Source: JAZNUH01 sp045592225 (GTDB taxonomy: Bacteria > Bacillota > Clostridia > UMGS1883 > UMGS1540). Taken from it: DNA of 17,971 bases. The stretch lies in contig JAZNUH010000070.1 in assembly GCA_045592225.1 (NCBI GenBank), positions 1 through 17,971 on the forward strand, read 5' to 3'. Below, in pieces: positions 1-7,013 of the stretch. The first letter of the stretch is position 1, and every line of letters starts with the position of its first letter. The notes beneath the pieces were generated by a model. That model did not search any database and was not told the origin of the DNA. It saw nothing but the letters and a program-made list of their open reading frames with translations. Made by a program: the position numbers and the translations under genes.

Positions 1-2
1 AT

Positions 3-34
3 GGGCAGTAGCAAAATATTTTTTACTACTGCCC
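3..34 (-). terminator. Possible terminator hairpin after clpE
   Basis: A perfect 9-bp inverted repeat (GGGCAGTAG at 3-11 and CTACTGCCC at 26-34) with an AT-rich 14-nt loop lies just past the clpE stop codon at 40-42. Position and shape suit an intrinsic terminator for the minus-strand transcript. Any U-run would fall beyond base 1 of the window, so the call is incomplete. Confidence 0.5.
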
Positions 35-39
35 CGGTT

Positions 40-2301
40 TTAATATTCTATTTTAATTTCTCCGTCCGCTTCACTTACTCTTATTCTTCCGCCGGCGGTT
101 ACCGCCTCGGAGATAATAAGGTAAGCAACCTTATCCTCAAGCTCTTTTTGAATAACTCTGCGCAAGGGTCTTGCACCGTTTTTAAATTCTGTGCCCTTCT
201 GAAGCAGAAGTTCAACAGCATCGTCGCTGATTTCAAAACCAATTTCCTTCTCACCGAGTTTTTCGGCAAACTCGCCAATGAGTTTTTTAAGGATTTCTCT
301 CAAAACATCGGTTGTAAGAGTATTAAACACAAGTATTTCATCTATTCTGTTTAAAAACTCGGGGCGGAAAATTTCTTTAAGTGCATTCTTGGCCTTTTGC
401 TCGCTTGCCTGATTTTCGCTCGCTGTATAACCCATAGAGCCGCCCTTATAGTCCGAGCCGGCATTGGTGGTCATAATTATAACCGTGTTTTCAAAGCTTA
501 TCTGCTTGCCGTGACTGTCTGTTATTTTTCCGTCATCCAGTATCTGCAACAGAATGTTAAACACCTCTGCGTGCGCTTTTTCAATTTCGTCAAGCAAAAT
601 TACAGAATAGGGGCGACGGCGCACCTTTTCTGTAAGCTGACCTGCATCGTCATAGCCCACATATCCGGGCGGTGAGCCTATAATTTTAGATACGGTGTGC
701 TTTTCCATATACTCGGACATATCAAGACGGATAAGAGCATCCTCACTGCCAAACACTGCCTCAGCAAGTGCGAGCACAGTTTCGGTTTTGCCCACGCCTG
801 TCTGCCCTGCAAATATAAAGGATACGGGGCGCTTTTTCTTGGAAAGACCTGCTCTGCCGCGTCTTATTGCCGCTGAAACCGCTTCAATTACATGGTCCTG
901 TCCCTTTACTCTCTCCTTCATTGTGCTTTCAAGCTCCAGAAGCTTGCCTGTATTTTCGCGGGTAATTTGTCTTGCGGGAATTTTTGTCCACCGCTCTATT
1001 ACTCCTGCTATATCTTCAACTGTAAGCACAGTATCCTTTGCCTCACCTTTGAGCTTTTCAACACGGTCAGAGAGCACGCATTCCCTGGACTTCATTTCCG
1101 ATGCCTTTTCAAAATCCTCGCTTTGTGCTTCGTTGAAGGCTTCTATTTCAGCTCGTACAGCCGCAAGCTCACCCTCTGTCTTTGCTAGCTCTGCAATCTG
1201 TGTGTTGTTAAGATTTGCTCTTGATGCCGCCTCGTCAATTACATCTATTGCCTTGTCGGGTAAAAAGCGGTCATTTATATATCTTTCGCTGAGCACCGCT
1301 GCCGCGCGGGCAACATGCTCGCTTATTACTACATTGTGGAAGTTTTCATAGTAAACCTTTATGCCCATTATAATTTCAACTGTCTGCTCAATATCAGGCT
1401 CATCCACATTTATAGTCTGGAAACGTCTTTCAAGCGCCGCATCCTTTTCAATAAATTTTCTGTATTCGTTTGTGGTGGTAGCGCCTATTACCTGAATTTC
1501 ACCACGGGCAAGTGCCGGCTTTAAAATGTTTGCCGCATTCATTGCACCCTCGGCTTCGCCTGCGCCAACAATGTTGTGCAGTTCGTCAATTACAAGTATA
1601 ATATTGCCCTGTGCACGCACCTCTTCAATTATGCTTTTAAGACGTGCCTCAAACTGACCGCGGAACTGTGTGCCCGCAACAATAGCGGTAAAGTCCAGAA
1701 GATATATTTCCTTGTCCATAAGCTTTGCCGGAACACTCTTTTCTGCAATGCGCACCGCAAGTCCCTCGGCAATTGCGGTTTTACCAACGCCCGGGTCTCC
1801 TATAAGGCAGGGGTTATTTTTGGAACGGCGGTTTAAAATTTCTATACAGCGGGTAATCTCTGCATCCCTGCCGATCACTCTGTCCACCTTACCCTCGCGC
1901 GCTTTTGCGGTAAGATTTGTGCCGTATGAATCCAGCACTCTTTTCTTTTTGCTCTTTTTCTTCTTTTCGTCTTTAGTGTCACCCTCGGGCGCATTGTGTG
2001 TGCTGTCGGGTGTTTCGTTATTCTTTGAAAGCATATTGAAAATATTGCCTATTGCCTGCTCGTTCATCATACCCGCAAGCGCTTCTTCAGGCATTTCCTG
2101 TATGCTCTCGTTCATGGATTCTTCCATTTCGGCAAGCTCCTCCATGGACATACCCATATTCTTTGCAATCTGATCAATATCTTTAAGACCCAGCTCCTTT
2201 GCACAGGAAAAGCACAGGCCCTCGTTTTCTGTTTTGCCGTTTTCAACCTTTGTTATAAAAATTACAGCCATATTCTTTTTACAACGTGAACATAATACCA
2301 T
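40..2301 (-). CDS. clpE: ClpE-like AAA+ ATPase, ClpP-associated unfoldase
   Basis: This is a 753-residue Hsp100/Clp ATPase that unfolds damaged or tagged proteins in the cytosol and would feed them to ClpP. In place of the usual Clp N-domain it has a four-cysteine zinc finger (C4, C7, C30, C33), then an acidic Met-rich stretch and a Lys-rich linker (about 111-121). This layout is typical of ClpE. NBD1 has Walker A GDPGVGKT at 168-175 and Walker B LVIDE ending at E240. A short UVR-like coiled middle segment follows at about 375-425. NBD2 has Walker A GQTGVGKT at 499-506, Walker B with D571/E572, and a sensor-2 GARPLRR near 709-715. The ATG at 2301 has AAAGGA (2311-2316) upstream. The likely ClpP-docking tripeptide is MGY (623-625), not the usual I/V/L-G-F/L. 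No CtsR or CIRCE operator is evident upstream. Identity as a two-domain Clp ATPase is certain; the ClpE rather than ClpC label rests on the zinc finger and short middle domain. Confidence 0.93.
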   Translation of the reverse strand: MVLCSRCKKNMAVIFITKVENGKTENEGLCFSCAKELGLKDIDQIAKNMGMSMEELAEMEESMNESIQEMPEEALAGMMNEQAIGNIFNMLSKNNETPDSTHNAPEGDTKDEKKKKSKKKRVLDSYGTNLTAKAREGKVDRVIGRDAEITRCIEILNRRSKNNPCLIGDPGVGKTAIAEGLAVRIAEKSVPAKLMDKEIYLLDFTAIVAGTQFRGQFEARLKSIIEEVRAQGNIILVIDELHNIVGAGEAEGAMNAANILKPALARGEIQVIGATTTNEYRKFIEKDAALERRFQTINVDEPDIEQTVEIIMGIKVYYENFHNVVISEHVARAAAVLSERYINDRFLPDKAIDVIDEAASRANLNNTQIAELAKTEGELAAVRAEIEAFNEAQSEDFEKASEMKSRECVLSDRVEKLKGEAKDTVLTVEDIAGVIERWTKIPARQITRENTGKLLELESTMKERVKGQDHVIEAVSAAIRRGRAGLSKKKRPVSFIFAGQTGVGKTETVLALAEAVFGSEDALIRLDMSEYMEKHTVSKIIGSPPGYVGYDDAGQLTEKVRRRPYSVILLDEIEKAHAEVFNILLQILDDGKITDSHGKQISFENTVIIMTTNAGSDYKGGSMGYTASENQASEQKAKNALKEIFRPEFLNRIDEILVFNTLTTDVLREILKKLIGEFAEKLGEKEIGFEISDDAVELLLQKGTEFKNGARPLRRVIQKELEDKVAYLIISEAVTAGGRIRVSEADGEIKIEY

Positions 2302-2335
2302 TTGAAATTTTCCTTTCGCTGAATGTGTACCGACT

Positions 2336-2364
2336 ATTATACCACATTAATTTTTAAAAAGCAA
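2336..2364 (-). promoter_or_regulatory. clpE promoter (extended -10)
   Basis: On the minus strand a perfect TATAAT (2336-2341) is preceded by TGG, giving an extended -10. A weak -35 TTGCTT (2359-2364) lies 17 bp upstream. The 5' leader would be about 30 nt and ends in the AAAGGA ribosome binding site. No heat-shock operator of the CtsR (GGTCAAA direct repeat) or HrcA/CIRCE type is visible. Confidence 0.75.
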
Positions 2365-2380
2365 AAAAAAATATGCCGAC

Positions 2381-2409
2381 TTGACAAAATTGTCAGCTTT
2401 ATGTAAAAT
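2381..2409 (+). promoter_or_regulatory. Methyltransferase promoter with overlapping palindrome
   Basis: A perfect -35 TTGACA (2381-2386) is 17 bp from TAAAAT (2404-2409) on the plus strand. Ribosome binding site GGAGGG (2421-2426) follows 6 nt before the ATG at 2433. The -35 lies within TGACAA-AA-TTGTCA (2382-2395), a 6-bp inverted repeat with a 2-nt centre that could bind a dimeric regulator. The clpE -35 is only about 17 bp away on the other strand, so one bound protein could affect both divergent promoters. Confidence 0.8.
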
Positions 2410-2432
2410 TATACCCGAACGGAGGGACGTCC

Positions 2433-3272
2433 ATGATGATTCGAACAAAAATTTTAATTGCTTTAAACCGACTTTTCAAAGCGCCTCTGCATCCCTTTAA
2501 TATGCAAAACGACGGAGTTAAAACCTACGCTGAATGGCAGTTTGAAAAGGGCGGCGAAACCATAAAATTTTATCTTAAAAGCCACAGCGCCGATGAAATG
2601 TTTAAAGACAAAACCGTTGCCGATATAGGCTGCGGTGCGGCGGGCAAGTCCCTTTACTATGCATCTCTCGGTGCTAAAAAGGTGCTGGGTGTGGAAATTT
2701 TGGAAAAGTACAGGACAGAGGCAGAAGTTCTTGCACAAAAGCTGGGTCTTGCCGACAAATTTGAATTTGTGGCAGCCGATGCAGCACATCTGCCCTTTGA
2801 AAATGACAGTATTGATACAATAATTATGAACGATGCAATGGAGCATGTCGACAAGCCCGAAGAAGTGCTTGCCGAAATACTGCGTGTGCTTACTCCCGGC
2901 GGCAAGCTGTTTGTAAACTTTCCGCCCTATTACCATCCCTTCGGCGCACATCTGAGCGATGCAATTTATATTCCCTGGGTGCACATGTTCTTTTCCGACA
3001 AGGTGCTTATTGAAAGCTATAAAGAGCTTGTACGCCCCCTGCCTGACGGTGCGGACAGAGTAAAATTCCGTATATCCGATGACGGCACCCGTTTTTCCTA
3101 TATAAACGGTATGACCATAAAGAGATTTGAAAAAATACTTAAAAAAATGAATATAACACCTGCATATAAAAGCCACGAACCTCTGCGGAGCATTTTTAAA
3201 CCCCTTGCAAAGCTCCCTCTGCTTCGTGAAATGTTTGTAAAAATGGTTGTATGTGTAATAGAAAAGAGATAG
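2433..3272 (+). CDS. Class I SAM-dependent methyltransferase, substrate unknown
   Basis: This 279-residue protein has a Rossmann-type methyltransferase fold of the Methyltransf_11/UbiE-like kind. Motif I, VADIGCGAAG, is at 62-71. The acidic residue binding the SAM ribose is probably E88 (LGVE). The post-I region includes AADAAHLPF (114-122), then NDAMEHV (133-139) and LTPGGKLFVNFPPYYHPFGAH (153-173). The aromatic and His-rich FPPYYHPFGAH loop and an Arg/Lys-rich C-terminal third probably set substrate choice, but they do not identify it. There is no signal peptide or clear membrane span, so it should act in the cytosol. It is the only plus-strand gene in the window, with its own promoter, and is not embedded in a pathway. 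It could act on a small molecule, lipid or protein; nothing here decides. The stop codon lies inside the shared terminator stem. Confidence 0.85.
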   Translation: MMIRTKILIALNRLFKAPLHPFNMQNDGVKTYAEWQFEKGGETIKFYLKSHSADEMFKDKTVADIGCGAAGKSLYYASLGAKKVLGVEILEKYRTEAEVLAQKLGLADKFEFVAADAAHLPFENDSIDTIIMNDAMEHVDKPEEVLAEILRVLTPGGKLFVNFPPYYHPFGAHLSDAIYIPWVHMFFSDKVLIESYKELVRPLPDGADRVKFRISDDGTRFSYINGMTIKRFEKILKKMNITPAYKSHEPLRSIFKPLAKLPLLREMFVKMVVCVIEKR

Positions 3273-3291
3273 CCAAGGCTATCTCTTTTCT
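3260..3291. terminator. Bidirectional terminator containing both stop codons
   Basis: A perfect 15-bp inverted repeat (arms 3260-3274 and 3277-3291, 2-nt centre AA) lies between the convergent methyltransferase and apbE genes. The upper stem is GATAGCC/GGCTATC. The lower arms are A-rich then T-rich, so on either strand the hairpin core is followed by a T-rich run (TCTTTTCT). Both stop codons, TAG at 3270-3272 on plus and TAG at 3281-3279 on minus, are inside the stem, with 6 bp between them. Confidence 0.88.
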
Positions 3292-4211
3292 GTGTTTATC
3301 CTTATAACTTCCATGTTTTTTGTAACAAATACTGCAGATATATTATTTTCCTTTGCAAACTCAACACCCTTTTCTTCTCCCATTAAAAACAAGGTTGTGG
3401 ACAGGGCGTCGCCATCAACCGACAGGTCGGTGACAACGGTGACTGATGCTAAATTGTTTTGCACAGGGTAACCTGTTTTGGGGTCTAAAATGTGGTGATA
3501 CAACACACCGTCTTTTTCAAAAGAGCGCTCGTAAATACCTGCAGTAACTACCGATTTGTCGGTAACAGGCAGGGTGCGCACCGTTTCTCCCGGGGCATAG
3601 GGCTTTTGTATTCCTATTTCAAAGGGCTTACCCTTTTTATCGCCTATACAAAGCACATTTCCGCCTAAATTTATAACGGCACTTTTTATTCCCTTTTCCA
3701 TTAAAAACTCTTTCACTTTATCGGCTATGTAGCCCTTGGCTATTGCTCCCATATCAAGGCTCATACCCTCTTTAATGCTTACCCTGTTGCCCGAAACTGA
3801 AATATCCTTATAGTTTATGTTTTCGGCAGCGGCAGACAGCTTTTCTTCATCGGGCAGAATATGATTGTCAAAATCCCACAGCGAGCTTGCCGCTCCTACC
3901 GATATGTCAAACAGTCCTCCTGACCACTCGGAATAGTGTACTGACTTTTTAATAAGCTCTACTGTTTCGTCGGTTACCTCCGCGGTGCTATTTTGATTTA
4001 TGTTCCATATATCGCTTCCCTCTGTTGTTTTACTTAAAAGCTTTTCATATTTTTTGCACAGGTCAATACACTCTCTTGCCGTTTGCTCGTCTCCGTCATA
4101 CAGGGTGACGGTTACAGACGTATCAAGAGCGAAATCAGTAACAGACACCGGCTGTTTTATACAGCCGGTGCACATCAAAACTATTAATAATAAAAAAACT
4201 GCCTTCTTCAT
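3279..4211 (-). CDS. apbE: ApbE-family FAD:protein FMN transferase, lipoprotein
   Basis: ApbE enzymes move FMN from FAD onto a Ser/Thr of extracytoplasmic or membrane flavoproteins, for example RnfG, NqrC and FMN-binding domain proteins. The 310-residue protein starts with a lipoprotein signal peptide (hydrophobic 4-13, then C-T-G-C with the modified Cys at 17), so it should be tethered outside the membrane. Family motifs are LDMGAIAKGYIAD (152-164), NLGGN (181-185), HHILDPKTGYP (239-249) and the metal-binding region DGDALSTTLF (266-275). Length is normal for the family. Its ATG directly follows the TAA of the upstream membrane-protein gene (TAAATG), so it is the last gene of the thrR operon. 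No flavinylation substrate or Rnf/Nqr gene is in the window. The lipobox codons form a perfect 10-bp hairpin (see the repeat at 4146-4170). Confidence 0.93.
   Translation of the reverse strand: MKKAVFLLLIVLMCTGCIKQPVSVTDFALDTSVTVTLYDGDEQTARECIDLCKKYEKLLSKTTEGSDIWNINQNSTAEVTDETVELIKKSVHYSEWSGGLFDISVGAASSLWDFDNHILPDEEKLSAAAENINYKDISVSGNRVSIKEGMSLDMGAIAKGYIADKVKEFLMEKGIKSAVINLGGNVLCIGDKKGKPFEIGIQKPYAPGETVRTLPVTDKSVVTAGIYERSFEKDGVLYHHILDPKTGYPVQNNLASVTVVTDLSVDGDALSTTLFLMGEEKGVEFAKENNISAVFVTKNMEVIRINTEKR
4146..4170 (-). repeat. GC-rich perfect inverted repeat over the apbE lipobox
   Basis: CACCGGCTGT (4146-4155) and ACAGCCGGTG (4161-4170) are perfect 10-bp arms around a 5-nt loop, starting about 40 nt into the apbE coding sequence. 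The apbE transcript would fold into a stable hairpin over the codons for T-G-C-I-K-Q-P-V. No U-run follows, so it is not a standard terminator. It may affect translation or mRNA stability, or it may be coincidence. Confidence 0.6.
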
Positions 4212-4661
4212 TTAAAAACGATTGTCCTCCGCCTTGGGGCTGCCGAAAATCACGGTAAATGCCGCTACTATGTACAGTAATATTGCAATAATAACAAAGA
4301 ATGTAAAGCCGCAGCCTGTCAGTGCAAATTTTACTATTCCAAGCCATGCGCTATAGAAAAACAGCGAAACAGCCACAATTATTTTTATAAAAATTGAAAC
4401 ACCGTCATATTTTGGGTGCAAGGTAAGTACAAGCACCGCTATAGACAGCAGCACCAGAAAAATGGCTATTGCCTGTATGCTTATTACATTTGTGCGGGTT
4501 ACAACCACACCCATATTTTCCATGGTATCTCTCAAAGGTGAGCCGATAAAAAAGTTGAACAGGCTATAGGCTTTGTCTCCCATACTTATAACAGGAACAA
4601 ATACCAAAACCAGCAGCAGTCCATATACCGCAGTTATCACAGTTCTTACAAAAGCCTTCAT
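4212..4661 (-). CDS. Small four-helix membrane protein of unknown function
   Basis: This 149-residue protein is not one I recognise. Four hydrophobic segments are visible, at roughly 5-27, 61-81, 88-108 and 116-140. A polar stretch (about 28-58) lies between the first two, and the C-terminal tail is short and charged (PKAEDNRF). No catalytic motif or metal cluster stands out. Its ATG overlaps the stop of the upstream AI-2E-family gene by 1 nt (TAATG) and its own TAA touches the apbE ATG, so it is probably made by translational coupling with both. Position suggests a partner of the YtvI-like protein or of ApbE at the membrane, but that is inference from order only. Confidence 0.75.
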   Translation of the reverse strand: MKAFVRTVITAVYGLLLVLVFVPVISMGDKAYSLFNFFIGSPLRDTMENMGVVVTRTNVISIQAIAIFLVLLSIAVLVLTLHPKYDGVSIFIKIIVAVSLFFYSAWLGIVKFALTGCGFTFFVIIAILLYIVAAFTVIFGSPKAEDNRF

Positions 4662-5794
4662 TAGTCCGCCTCCTCACAGGTATTATCTTTTCTTCTTATG
4701 TGGCCTGTTGTTATAAAGCTCCACAGGTCGGCAAGTATTCCCGACTGCATAAGGTATTTTACAAAAATCACAATAAAAATGCCAATGAACATTCCCAGAA
4801 CGCCGCCAAACTTAAGTCCGACATAAATTGCCATAAGTGTTATGAGCGGGTGCACACCTATGCGCTCACCCACTATTCTGGGTTCTAAAATCTGGCGTAC
4901 TACAAAGCATACACCGTACAAAATGATGGTTGATACACCAAGACGTATATCACCTGTCAAAAGCGAGTATACTGACCAGGGAATAAGCACCGTTCCTGTG
5001 CCGAATATGGGCAAGGCATCCAGTACACATATTACAAGCGCCAACAGGAAAGCATAATCCGCAACCTCGCCACCTATTATAAAAAAACCTATCAAAAGCT
5101 CCAGAAATGTTATAAACATAAGTGTCAGCTGAGCTTTTATATATCCTGTAAGCGCAAAACCCATTTCATTTTTAAATCCGCCTACATAGTCACGCACACG
5201 TTTAGGTAATATAGCAAAAAAGCGGTCATAAAACTGCTCATCACTACTTATAAAGTATGTTCCGAGTACGAGTGCCACAGTAAATACAACGGCAGAGGGT
5301 ACCGCCTTTGCAACAGATACTGTGCTGTAGAGCACAGGCATAATGGCGCTGCCAATCTTACTGTTTATCTGCTGACTTATTTTATCAAAATCAATGCTTT
5401 CTTTAACATATTTACCAAAGTCAAAGCCAAATCTCTCTTTTGCAAAGCTTTGTATATTTTCAAAAAGCTGTGCCATTACTGCGGTTATTCTGTCCCTGTT
5501 TTCAATAAGAGAGGTTATTTCCTCCCACAGCTTGTCTGCCAGAGAAACAAGTCCCCACCCGAGCAGGGATATTGACAGCAGCACCAGAAAAAGTGATGCT
5601 ATTCGTCGTGGCAGATGTACTTTTTTGCTTAAAAAGTTTACCGCCGGGTCAATGATTTTCGCAATGATTGCCGCTATAATAAAGGGCAAAAAAGCGAAAA
5701 AAACAACCGGAAAGGCAAACCAAACCAAGAGCACAACCAGTATGGCTATGCCTGCCGCTATAAGTATCCGTTTGTTTTTTTCGCGTGGTGTCAT
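4661..5794 (-). CDS. AI-2E/YtvI-family membrane protein
   Basis: This 377-residue integral membrane protein belongs to the PF01594 family, which includes the proposed AI-2 exporter TqsA and B. subtilis YtvI. Two N-terminal helices (about 9-27 and 29-48) and a third (about 63-85) precede a soluble amphipathic region (90-150). Further helices follow at about 152-180, 218-243, 246-270, 284-300 and 315-348. The family hallmarks are DALPIFGTG (259-267) and ILEPRIVGERIGVHPL (302-317). Substrate cannot be inferred; members have been linked to AI-2 export, Na+/H+ exchange and sporulation. Its ATG overlaps the stop of the ApgM-like gene (ATGA), and its stop overlaps the next start (TAATG). Confidence 0.9.
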   Translation of the reverse strand: MTPREKNKRILIAAGIAILVVLLVWFAFPVVFFAFLPFIIAAIIAKIIDPAVNFLSKKVHLPRRIASLFLVLLSISLLGWGLVSLADKLWEEITSLIENRDRITAVMAQLFENIQSFAKERFGFDFGKYVKESIDFDKISQQINSKIGSAIMPVLYSTVSVAKAVPSAVVFTVALVLGTYFISSDEQFYDRFFAILPKRVRDYVGGFKNEMGFALTGYIKAQLTLMFITFLELLIGFFIIGGEVADYAFLLALVICVLDALPIFGTGTVLIPWSVYSLLTGDIRLGVSTIILYGVCFVVRQILEPRIVGERIGVHPLITLMAIYVGLKFGGVLGMFIGIFIVIFVKYLMQSGILADLWSFITTGHIRRKDNTCEEAD

Positions 5795-6999
5795 ATATCA
5801 AATTCCTCTTTACCCAAAAAATATCCCATAAGCTTGTGACCTGTTTTGAAAAGCCTGCCTTCAGCCGCTTTTTCGCTGAATGTTTCAGCCCCGCCGAGAT
5901 TTTTTGTGCTGTCATATATAAGGCAGGGAACAGGATCACCTGCATGAGTCTTGATTGACAGGGGAGTGGGGTGGTCGGGAAGTACCATTATTTTATGGTC
6001 AATGCCCGCCTTTTCCATTTGCGCCTTTATAGGTGCAATAATTTTCCGGTCTATAAGCTCAATAGAACGTACCTTATTCTCAATTTCACCTCTGTGTCCG
6101 CATTCGTCGGGCGCTTCAAGGTGAATGTATACAAGGTCTGCATCATTTTGGAGTGCATCTATTGCCGCCTGTGCCTTGCCGTCAAAGTTTGTGTTGACGT
6201 TGCCGGTTACGCCGGGCACTTCAATAACATCCATTCCTGCAAGATGACCAATGCCGCGAATAAGGTCAACAGCAGATATAACCGCACCCTTTACACCAAA
6301 CAAATCATAGAAGTTTGAAAGTGCAGGCTTTTTGCCTTCGCCCCATATCCAGAGTGAATCTGCTGTATGCAATCCGCGTTCACGTCTTGCTATATTTACC
6401 GGGTGATTCTTTAAAATCTCACGGCTTTTTTTCATTATGTCTAATATAACCTGATTGTCAGGCAGATATTCTTTTACCGGTCTGTCCGAAATGTCGTGGG
6501 GAGGGGTAAGCTTAAAGCTTTCGGGTGCATTATCCCACACCATAAGGTGGCGGTAGCTTACACCGGAGTAAAGCTTAATCCCGGGCACACTTATCTGCTC
6601 GTCAAGAGTTTTTATAAGCTGTGCCGCTTCCTCCGAGCTTATCTCGTCAGAGCTGTAATCCTTCATAAACAGGTCATCATATTCACCCTCTCCACCAAGA
6701 GTTACAAGGTTTGCACGGAAAGCAGTCTGACTCTCTGTAAGAGTTACGCCTATGCTTGCCGCCTCAAGGGGTGAACGGCCTGTATAATATTTTTTGGGGT
6801 CATATCCCATAACAGACAGGTTGGCAACATCGCTGCCCGGCTTTAAGCCTGCAGCAACTGTCTGCACCTTAAAAACCTCGCCCTTTTTGCACATTTCCTC
6901 CATGCAGGGCTTGTCTGCCGCTTCCATAGGAGTTTTTCCCGAAAGTGCTTCTATGGGATAATCACTCATTCCGTCACTTAATACTATAATATATTTCAT
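5791..6999 (-). CDS. ApgM-family phosphotransferase, candidate homoserine kinase
   Basis: The protein belongs to the alkaline-phosphatase superfamily branch of cofactor-independent phosphoglycerate mutases (archaeal ApgM type). From the ATG chosen here it has 402 residues. Visible features are the N-terminal metal motif LSDGM (D9), the nucleophile region GSDVANLSVMGYDP with catalytic S56, and late metal-binding motifs HLEAPDECGHRG, LPDHPTPL and KTHAGDPVP. The reading frame is open to a TTG at 7017, but AAAGGA (7009-7014) lies 9 nt before ATG 6999, so I take the ATG. It sits in one operon with thrR, hom and lysC, and no thrB is seen. A subgroup of this family (the 'proposed homoserine kinase' model) has been assigned homoserine phosphorylation in genomes lacking ThrB. 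That role fits the context better than glycolysis. The alternative is a plain phosphoglycerate mutase. Family is sure; function is inferred. Confidence 0.85.
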   Translation of the reverse strand: MKYIIVLSDGMSDYPIEALSGKTPMEAADKPCMEEMCKKGEVFKVQTVAAGLKPGSDVANLSVMGYDPKKYYTGRSPLEAASIGVTLTESQTAFRANLVTLGGEGEYDDLFMKDYSSDEISSEEAAQLIKTLDEQISVPGIKLYSGVSYRHLMVWDNAPESFKLTPPHDISDRPVKEYLPDNQVILDIMKKSREILKNHPVNIARRERGLHTADSLWIWGEGKKPALSNFYDLFGVKGAVISAVDLIRGIGHLAGMDVIEVPGVTGNVNTNFDGKAQAAIDALQNDADLVYIHLEAPDECGHRGEIENKVRSIELIDRKIIAPIKAQMEKAGIDHKIMVLPDHPTPLSIKTHAGDPVPCLIYDSTKNLGGAETFSEKAAEGRLFKTGHKLMGYFLGKEEFDI

Positions 7000-7013
7000 T
7001 TTGAAAAATCCTT

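Noticed and set aside
695..1351. 218-residue plus-strand open frame inside clpE
   Set aside because: It is antisense to a clear AAA+ gene, Ser-rich and low in complexity, without a ribosome binding site or recognisable domain; a shadow of codon bias.
2302..2432. CtsR or CIRCE heat-shock operator upstream of clpE
   Set aside because: Neither GGTCAAA direct repeats nor the TTAGCACTC/GAGTGCTAA palindrome is present on either strand.
2463..3176. 237-residue minus-strand open frame opposite the methyltransferase gene
   Set aside because: The plus strand has a consensus promoter, ribosome binding site and methyltransferase motifs. The antisense product is rich in Cys, His and Phe with no recognisable pattern.
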